From positions 1-8,528 of the forward strand of contig JAJZHV010000037.1 of NCBI GenBank assembly GCA_021804345.1: 8,528 nt of DNA, given 5' to 3'. This document shows, in pieces, positions 1-5,010 of the stretch. Position numbers and translations under genes: made by a program. The stretch comes from Pseudomonadota bacterium. Its GTDB lineage: Bacteria > Pseudomonadota > Gammaproteobacteria > Burkholderiales > Ferrovaceae. Numbering within the stretch: position 1 is the stretch's first letter; each line of letters opens with the position of its first letter. The notes below the pieces were generated by a model. That model ran no database searches. It worked only from the letters and a program-made list of their open reading frames with translations, and was not told the DNA's origin.

Positions 1-827
1 CTGGATTTGCGATAGAGGGCCCCGCCGCTCACGGCGCTCACGAAATGCCCAATCAATCCCGCAGCCAGACTGGCTTCAAACAGCACAGGGGCCTGACAGG
101 TCTGCAATTGACGGGCCTTCAGTCGCCGCACGGTCCGCTCCCCGGCGCGCTGTCCCACACTGTGGGGCGACTCCAGATCCAGCGGATCGCGGGTGGTGGT
201 GTACCAGTAATCCCGCTGCATGCCGTCACCCTTGCCGGCAATGACAGAACAACTGACACCATGACTGGAGCCCGCGAACCCCCCCATAAACCCCAGGGTG
301 TTGCCATAGGCAAACTGGGATTGCTGGGTATACACCGTGGCCCCTTCGGAATTGGTGATGCGCCGGTCATGGGCCAATGCGGCGGCCTCGCATTCCTGGG
401 CCTGCAGGATGGCTTGCTCCACAGTCAGATCCCAGGGGTAAAACAGCGCCGGATCGGGCAGATCATTGCGCGCCAGAAGAGCCGGTTCGGCCAAGCCGGA
501 AAAGGGGTCCATGGCCGTGTGCCGGGCAATGCTCACAGCCTTTTCCACCGTGTCACGCAAGGCGCCAGGAGAAAAATCGGAACTGCTGGCATGCCCCCGT
601 TGCTGGCCAAAAAACACCGTGATGCCGATATCCTTGTCCCGGTTGTATTCAATGGTTTCCACCTCGTCCAGGCGCACATTCACGGAAAAACCGCTACCTT
701 CACTGGCATCGGCCTCGGCGGCGTGGGCCCCACAACGGCGGGCATGATCTAGGGCATCCCGAACCAGAGAACGGAGATAATCCTGCGTATAGGAAAAGGG
801 CTGTTGGTCTGACACGGGCGCATCCAT
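1..827 (-). CDS. pmbA: PmbA/TldE, metalloprotease-like subunit of TldD/TldE (5' part, cut by window edge)
   Basis: This is the N-terminal 275 codons of a PmbA/TldE protein; the family is about 450 residues, so roughly the last 40% lies beyond the left edge. It starts at ATG 827 (MDAPVSDQQPFS). Family hallmarks seen in order are VETIEYNRDKDIGITV, ASSSDFSPGAL followed by a DPFSG segment, RITNSEGA, GKGDGMQRDYWYTTT, and GGALYRKSS at the cut, all matching E. coli PmbA from memory. In the known family, TldE pairs with TldD, which carries the zinc site; the heterodimer degrades unfolded peptides and, in E. coli, helps mature microcin B17 and degrade CcdA. TldE itself lacks the zinc-binding HExxH motif, and none is visible here. 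No clear Shine-Dalgarno precedes the ATG. The gene is divergent from yjgA, as in enterobacteria, which supports the call. Confidence 0.95.
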   Translation of the reverse strand, partial: MDAPVSDQQPFSYTQDYLRSLVRDALDHARRCGAHAAEADASEGSGFSVNVRLDEVETIEYNRDKDIGITVFFGQQRGHASSSDFSPGALRDTVEKAVSIARHTAMDPFSGLAEPALLARNDLPDPALFYPWDLTVEQAILQAQECEAAALAHDRRITNSEGATVYTQQSQFAYGNTLGFMGGFAGSSHGVSCSVIAGKGDGMQRDYWYTTTRDPLDLESPHSVGQRAGERTVRRLKARQLQTCQAPVLFEASLAAGLIGHFVSAVSGGALYRKS

Positions 828-843
828 GAAGATTGAATCCGGT

Positions 844-873
844 ATCATAGCAACATTGATCGTCCGATGGAAA
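844..873 (-). promoter_or_regulatory. Candidate sigma70-type promoter for pmbA
   Basis: On the minus strand a TTTCCA hexamer (868-873) lies 18 bases upstream of TATGAT (844-849), which matches the -10 consensus at five of six positions. Transcription would begin about ten bases before the pmbA ATG. The complementary strand of the same site reads TATCAT, so the -10 element could also serve the divergent yjgA gene. A TTGAAT at 833-838 is another weak -35 candidate for the rightward direction, without a good partner. These are motif matches by eye only. Confidence 0.35.
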
Positions 874-877
874 AGCC

Positions 878-1408
878 GTGACCTCCGAAGAACTCCCCAG
901 CAAATCCCAGCGCAAGCGCGATATGCATGCATTGCAAAGTCTGGGACAGGCGCTCTCCGAACTGAGTTCGGAACGCATTCGCGCTCTGCAACTGCCCGAC
1001 ACCCTGCAACAGGCCCTGCTGGACAGCAAAAACCTGCGAGCCCATGGCGCACTGCGGCGCCAGATGCAGTACATCGGACGCCTCATGCGCACGGTGGATC
1101 CAGCCCCTTTGCAAGACTATCTGGACCAGTTGACGGGCACCTCCCGCGCCGCCACCGCCGCGTTGCACGACACCGAGCGTTGGCGCGCACGCATGCTGGA
1201 GGACATGACCGTGGTGGATGAATTTGTCGCCAGTCATCCCCAGGCCGATCGGCAACAATTACGCCAGTTGGTGTTGGGCGCACAACGCGAGCGCGCCACC
1301 TGCAAGCCCCCGCGTCAATTCCGGGCGCTCTTTCGCACCTTGTCGCACCTGCTAGAGCCCGTCCGGGGCCCCAACCCTGAGGAAAACATGCCACCGGAGC
1401 CGCAATGA
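878..1408 (+). CDS. darP: DarP/YjgA family 50S ribosome-associated maturation factor (DUF615)
   Basis: This 176-residue protein belongs to the DUF615/YjgA family; the E. coli homologue (YjgA, renamed DarP) binds late 50S precursors and helps fold the peptidyl-transferase region. The family fingerprint is clear: SKSQRKRD at residues 9-16, a helical middle with RRQMQYIGRLMR (about 60-71), then HPQADRQQLRQLV (about 125-137) and KPPRQFRALF (about 149-158). The protein is helical and charged, with no membrane segment, so it should be cytoplasmic. The start is GTG at 878; the only ATG just upstream (867) opens a four-codon frame that stops across this GTG. The Shine-Dalgarno is weak (GGAAAA at 869-874). 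The acidic N-terminal stretch of E. coli YjgA is missing, so the protein begins almost at the conserved core. The gene overlaps mogA by four bases and is divergent from pmbA, the same neighbourhood as in E. coli. Confidence 0.93.
   Translation: MTSEELPSKSQRKRDMHALQSLGQALSELSSERIRALQLPDTLQQALLDSKNLRAHGALRRQMQYIGRLMRTVDPAPLQDYLDQLTGTSRAATAALHDTERWRARMLEDMTVVDEFVASHPQADRQQLRQLVLGAQRERATCKPPRQFRALFRTLSHLLEPVRGPNPEENMPPEPQ
987..1007 (+). repeat. 21-base direct repeat, copy 1 (inside darP)
   Basis: An exact 21-base sequence beginning TGCAACTGCCC and ending GACACCCTGC occurs here and again at 2178-2198 inside the esterase gene. Both copies are on the same strand and in the same codon phase, encoding LQLPDTL in each protein. 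The two proteins are unrelated in fold. Confidence 0.9.
1396..1399 (+). promoter_or_regulatory. Ribosome binding site of mogA inside the end of darP
   Basis: GGAG lies five bases ahead of the ATG at 1405, within the last codons of darP. Together with the ATGA stop/start overlap (ATG 1405-1407, TGA 1406-1408) it supports the ATG 1405 start and suggests translational coupling of mogA to darP. Confidence 0.65.
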
Positions 1409-2010
1409 GCACCTGGGAACCCCTGCGCGTAGGGCTGCTTTCCATCAGTGACCGGGCTGCACGGGGTCAATACGAGGATGCAGGCTTACCGGCCTTGCGC
1501 CAATGGCTGGAACAAACCCTCCTCAACCCTCTCCAGATCGAGTCGCAACTGATCCCCGACGAACAAAACCTGATCGAGCACCATCTGCGCCGTCTGGCGG
1601 ACCATTGTGCCTGCTCGCTGATTCTCACCACGGGGGGTACCGGGCCCTCGCCGCGAGATGTCACCCCCGAGGCCACACTGGCCGTGGCCGACAAGATTCT
1701 TCCCGGATTCGGCGAACAAATGCGTGCCCACAGCCTGCACTACACTCCCACCGCCATCCTGTCCCGCCAAGTGGCCGTCATTCGTGGACGCTGCCTGATT
1801 GTCAACCTGCCCGGGCAACCCAAGGCCATTCAGGAAACCCTGGACGGCATTTTTGCTGCGGTGCCTTATTGCCTGGAGCTGATTGGCGCCCCCTATGTGG
1901 ACACCGATCCGGCGCGCCTTCGGTCCCATCGGCCTCGATCGGCTCAACGGCCGCCACCGGCTCCGGTGGCCGAACCCACTGCGCCCAACTGCGGGAAGGC
2001 CGCAGATTAA
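1405..2010 (+). CDS. mogA: MogA molybdopterin adenylyltransferase
   Basis: MogA adenylates molybdopterin with ATP, the step before molybdate insertion in molybdenum cofactor synthesis; it acts in the cytoplasm as a trimer. The 201-residue product matches MogA rather than the shorter MoaB. It has RVGLLSISDRA at residues 8-18, LIPDEQ at 49-54, the family signature TTGGTGPSPRDVTPEAT at 75-91, the MogA-type PGFGEQMR at 100-107, TAILSRQVAVIRG at 115-127, and NLPGQPKAIQETL at 134-146. Compared with E. coli MogA as I remember it, the loop after ETL is about twelve residues shorter, running directly into GIFAAVPYC. The C-terminus (about 170-201) is a Pro/Ala-rich tail not expected from the family. 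The start ATG overlaps the darP stop. The gene implies that the host uses molybdoenzymes, but no other cofactor gene lies nearby. Confidence 0.95.
   Translation: MSTWEPLRVGLLSISDRAARGQYEDAGLPALRQWLEQTLLNPLQIESQLIPDEQNLIEHHLRRLADHCACSLILTTGGTGPSPRDVTPEATLAVADKILPGFGEQMRAHSLHYTPTAILSRQVAVIRGRCLIVNLPGQPKAIQETLDGIFAAVPYCLELIGAPYVDTDPARLRSHRPRSAQRPPPAPVAEPTAPNCGKAAD
1989..2005 (+). other. Small hairpin at the end of mogA
   Basis: CTGCGG (1989-1994) and CCGCAG (2000-2005) form a perfect six-base stem with a five-base loop, just before the mogA stop codon. It is followed by ATTAACT, not a T run, so it is a poor intrinsic terminator. The GGGAAGG at 1993-1999 can alternatively pair with CCTTCCC at 2032-2038. 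Confidence 0.35.
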
Positions 2011-2049
2011 CTAGGCACGGCTGGCTCAAACCCTTCCCACCTTCTGATT

Positions 2050-2054
2050 AAGGA
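2050..2054 (+). promoter_or_regulatory. Shine-Dalgarno of the esterase gene
   Basis: AAGGA ends eight bases ahead of the ATG at 2063, a strong and well-placed site that fixes the esterase start. The nearby CCTT at 2040-2043 could pair with its AAGG in a short four-base stem. I see no convincing promoter in the 52-base gap after mogA, so read-through from mogA is likely. Confidence 0.7.
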
Positions 2055-2062
2055 TAAACCCC

Positions 2063-2752
2063 ATGTCTTTGCTCCCCGCGCTGGAACTCAGCACCCATGC
2101 CACCCCCGATGCCAGCATTCTCTGGCTGCACGGACTGGGCGCCGACGGGCATGATTTCGTTCCGGTGGTCAAAGAATTGCAACTGCCCGACACCCTGCGC
2201 CTGCGCTTCATCTTCCCCCACGCGCCCCTGCAGGCTGTAACCATCAACAATGGCCTGGTGATGCGCGCCTGGTATGACATTCGCTTCAACGGGTTGCAAC
2301 GGGAAACAGACGATGCCGGGGTGTTGCGCTCGGTCGCTGCCGTCAACGCCCTTGTCGAGCGCGAAACATCTCGCGGTATCGCCACTTCCAGAATCCTGTT
2401 GGCGGGATTCTCTCAAGGAGGCGCTGTGGTATTGACTGCCGGCACCCGCTATCCCGAAACCTTGGGCGGCATTCTGGCCCTTTCCACATACCTGCCTTTG
2501 GCTGAGCAACTGACGCAGCACGCCAGCACGGCCAATCAGCACATTCCCATTTTCATGGCCCATGGCACCCAGGACAACGTCATCCCTCTCAGCCTGGCCG
2601 AAACCTCACGCCAGGCACTCACCCAGGCAGGGTATCCGGTGCAATGGCAGGCCTATCCCATGGCGCATCACTTGTGCCAGGAAGAAATCGAAGCTATTTC
2701 CCGCTGGATTCAGACCGTACTTACTGACGATAGGCCGACGTCACACCCGTGA
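2063..2752 (+). CDS. Carboxylesterase, phospholipase/acyl-protein thioesterase family (alpha/beta hydrolase)
   Basis: This 229-residue serine hydrolase is of the phospholipase/carboxylesterase family (Pfam Abhydrolase_2), which includes bacterial EstB-like carboxylesterases and acyl-protein thioesterases. Visible landmarks are the oxyanion-loop motif WLHGLGADGHDF at residues 21-32, FPHAP at 51-55, the WYDI motif at 70-73 typical of this family, and the nucleophile elbow GFSQGG with Ser117. Asp171 sits in HGTQDNVIP and His202 in YPMAHHLC. The catalytic triad therefore looks complete. There is no signal peptide, so the enzyme is probably cytoplasmic. The length is normal; the last ten or so residues are a loose hydrophilic tail, and their codons overlap the 3' end of relA on the other strand by 32 bases. 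Members hydrolyse short-chain esters or lysophospholipids, but the natural substrate here cannot be read from the sequence. Confidence 0.92.
   Translation: MSLLPALELSTHATPDASILWLHGLGADGHDFVPVVKELQLPDTLRLRFIFPHAPLQAVTINNGLVMRAWYDIRFNGLQRETDDAGVLRSVAAVNALVERETSRGIATSRILLAGFSQGGAVVLTAGTRYPETLGGILALSTYLPLAEQLTQHASTANQHIPIFMAHGTQDNVIPLSLAETSRQALTQAGYPVQWQAYPMAHHLCQEEIEAISRWIQTVLTDDRPTSHP
2178..2198 (+). repeat. 21-base direct repeat, copy 2 (inside the esterase gene)
   Basis: This is the second exact copy of the 21-base sequence at 987-1007. It encodes LQLPDTL at residues 39-45 of the esterase, in the same codon phase as in darP. Confidence 0.9.
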
Positions 2753-4892
2753 CACCCTGTAACGCCTTGAGCGCACGGGCCAACTGGTCCAGGGACCCAA
2801 TTTGAACCGTAAAGCGCATGCGGGCGCGGTCGCCCCTCGACTGAGTGTTGACGGCCGTGACATTGATATGCTCCCGGGTGAAGGCCTCGGAAATGTCGCG
2901 CAACAAGCCTTGCCGATCCAGCGCATCTACCGCCACGTCCACACTGAATAGGCCATTGGTCGTGCCCCCCCAGGCAGCGGGAATCATCCGTTGCCATTGG
3001 CTGGTGGTAAGGGCTGCTAGGCTGCGACAGTTGGCGCGATGAACACTGACCCCGCGCCCACGGGTCACAAAACCGACAATCGGTTCTGGCGGCACAGGCT
3101 TGCAGCATTTAGCCATGAAGGTGGCAATATTGGTGACCCCCAGTACCAGCACGCCACTCTGCCCGGTTTCCTGGGCAGGGCGCAAGGGGGGCGCCTGGGA
3201 AGGAGCCAGAGCAGGAGAGGCAGAGGGGGGCGTGACCAGCGCCTCGATTTGACGTTGGGACAGGTCGCCACGCGCCAGAGCAACCCATAATTCTTCCGCT
3301 TTGGAATACCCGGACTGGGCTGCCAGGCGTTCCACGTTATGCTGCCCCTGTCCCAGACGTGCTAGGATTTTTTCCAGCAGCAATCGCCCTTGAGCAATAT
3401 CCTCTTCCAGATGCTGTTGTTTGAACCATTGCCGAACCTTGCTCAAGGCCCGAGCGCTTTTCAGGTAACCATATTCCGGATTCAGCCAATCCCGACTGGG
3501 CCCTCCCTGGCGCACCGAGATGATCTCCACCCGTTGGGCATTCTGCAGGGGATGATCCAGCGGCGTCATCACTCCATCCACTTTGGCCCCGCGACAGCGA
3601 TGCCCTAATTCGGTATGCACATGGTAGGCAAAATCCAGAGCCGTGGCACCGCGGGGTAAATCGATGATGCGTCCCTGGGGGGTGAATACATAGATGATTT
3701 CTTCGGCAGGAGGCGGCGTACTGCTTGCCAGAGGGGCGCGCGACACTTCCTTTTGCCATTCCAGCATCTGGCGCAACCAGGCCACACGCTCATCAAAGTA
3801 ACGATCCGCACGTGCACCCTCTTTGTAGCGCCAGTGAGAGGCGATTCCCAATTCGGAGTCGCGATGCATTTCGGCGGTACGTATCTGAATTTCTACCGCC
3901 TTCCCCTCGGGGCCAATGACGGCCGTATGCAAGGAGCGATAGTTGTTTCCCTTGGGACGAGCAATGTAGTCATCAAACTCGCCCGAAATGGGCGTCCAGA
4001 GTTGATGCACCAAACCCAGCACGGTGTAGCATTCACGAATCTCCCGCACAATGACGCGCACCGCACGAATGTCGTGGAGTTCGTCAAACCCCAGATTTTT
4101 GGCCCGCATTTTCTTGACGATACTGAAAATATGCTTGGGGCGCCCCTGAATCTGGCCATCGACGCCATTGGTCCGAAGTTCCCGATCTAGGGTCTGGATC
4201 AACTGCTGGATGTAGCGTTCCCGGTCCACCAACCGTTCATCCAGGCGTTGGGCAATTCCCTTGTAGGTGTCGGGTTCGATGCTGCGAAAGGACAGGTCTT
4301 CCAGCTCCCATTTCAGAAACCATACCCCCAGACGATTGGCTAAGGGTGCATATAAATCCATGGTTTGCTGGGCCAGCGCCCGTTGTTCGGCAAGGTCGCG
4401 CTCGGCAACGGTCCGCATCAGCCAAACCCGCTCCGCCAGGGCCACGATGACGACCCGAATGTCCTGCGCCATCGCCAGCAACAGCTTGCGAACACCCTCC
4501 AGGCGCCGGGTCTCCTGGGCCTCGGGGGCGTTGATACCCAGAATGGCCTCGAGCGTGGTATCGATACGGTGAAGATCGGAGACGATGGCCGCCACGTCGG
4601 GATCGAATCGTTGGGAAAGCTGCATCCGCTCCAGTTCCGGCCAAGGCAAAGCCCGAAGCAGGGCCACCACGATACAGGCAGGATGCGCTTCGAGATCACT
4701 GAGCAAACGCGCCGTGGTCATGGCCCGTTGCAACAGTTCGGAGTCGGTGTCGGAGGTCGGTTCGCGCTCGGTGATCCGAGCAAAGGCCTGCTCGATGAGG
4801 ATTGCATCCGGCTGCAGGTAGCGGGCATTGAGCCCCAAACCGGTCAGGCCGTGGTCGGCACGTGGCGCCGTCTCGTGAGTGCGTGAAACCAT
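2721..4892 (-). CDS. relA: RelA, (p)ppGpp synthetase (GTP pyrophosphokinase) with degenerate hydrolase domain
   Basis: This 723-residue RelA/SpoT homologue has the full long architecture. The N-terminal pseudo-hydrolase domain (about 25-190) lacks the catalytic HD..ED motif: ALLRALPWPELE (77-88) stands where hydrolases have an HD-containing segment. The synthetase domain (about 240-360) has RPKHIFSIVKKM (251-262), HDIRAVRV (273-280), the EFDD motif (305-308) and VEIQIRT with Glu334. EXDD rather than RXKD is the known mark of monofunctional RelA. Then come TGS (about 399-460; FTPQGRIIDLPRG, DFAYHVHTELGHRCRGAKV), a helical region, a Pro/Ala-rich linker (about 553-576), a zinc-finger-like region with CC (596-597) and HRANC (618-622), and a C-terminal ACT domain (about 645-720). 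By family knowledge it makes (p)ppGpp on stalled ribosomes. The ATG at 4892 is the most upstream possible start; its GAGG lies 13 bases away, a long spacing. Transcription is leftward behind comEC. Confidence 0.95.
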   Translation of the reverse strand: MVSRTHETAPRADHGLTGLGLNARYLQPDAILIEQAFARITEREPTSDTDSELLQRAMTTARLLSDLEAHPACIVVALLRALPWPELERMQLSQRFDPDVAAIVSDLHRIDTTLEAILGINAPEAQETRRLEGVRKLLLAMAQDIRVVIVALAERVWLMRTVAERDLAEQRALAQQTMDLYAPLANRLGVWFLKWELEDLSFRSIEPDTYKGIAQRLDERLVDRERYIQQLIQTLDRELRTNGVDGQIQGRPKHIFSIVKKMRAKNLGFDELHDIRAVRVIVREIRECYTVLGLVHQLWTPISGEFDDYIARPKGNNYRSLHTAVIGPEGKAVEIQIRTAEMHRDSELGIASHWRYKEGARADRYFDERVAWLRQMLEWQKEVSRAPLASSTPPPAEEIIYVFTPQGRIIDLPRGATALDFAYHVHTELGHRCRGAKVDGVMTPLDHPLQNAQRVEIISVRQGGPSRDWLNPEYGYLKSARALSKVRQWFKQQHLEEDIAQGRLLLEKILARLGQGQHNVERLAAQSGYSKAEELWVALARGDLSQRQIEALVTPPSASPALAPSQAPPLRPAQETGQSGVLVLGVTNIATFMAKCCKPVPPEPIVGFVTRGRGVSVHRANCRSLAALTTSQWQRMIPAAWGGTTNGLFSVDVAVDALDRQGLLRDISEAFTREHINVTAVNTQSRGDRARMRFTVQIGSLDQLARALKALQGVTGVTSAYRQ

Positions 4893-5010
4893 ATCCGCAA
4901 ATTTACCTCAAGTTGCGCCCGGAAGATAGAGACCTGCTCCTTCAGTCGACAGTACACGCCTGTGCTCCGGATGTTGTTGAGAATGCCGCACCACAGAGGC
5001 CAGAGGGTAT
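4893..5010 (-). other. Intergenic region between comEC and relA
   Basis: These 118 bases separate the comEC stop from the relA start. I see no intrinsic terminator, no tRNA and no small gene. A GAGG at 4906-4909 is the likely relA ribosome binding site. An isolated AAGGAG on the minus strand near 4938-4943 has no usable start codon behind it. A TATCTT (minus strand, near 4924-4929) could be a -10 element but lacks a good -35, so a relA promoter here is possible and unproven. Confidence 0.4.

Noticed and set aside
45..752. Long rightward frame of 235 codons opposite pmbA
   Set aside because: It lies wholly antisense to pmbA, whose protein is clearly recognisable. Its translation is low-complexity, resembles no family and has no ribosome binding site; GC-rich DNA commonly yields such shadows.
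845..1258. Leftward frame of 137 codons over the start of darP
   Set aside because: It is antisense to the conserved darP core, and its product shows no recognisable motif.
3753..4190. Rightward frame of 145 codons inside relA
   Set aside because: It is antisense to the RelA synthetase domain, which is continuous and conserved on the other strand.
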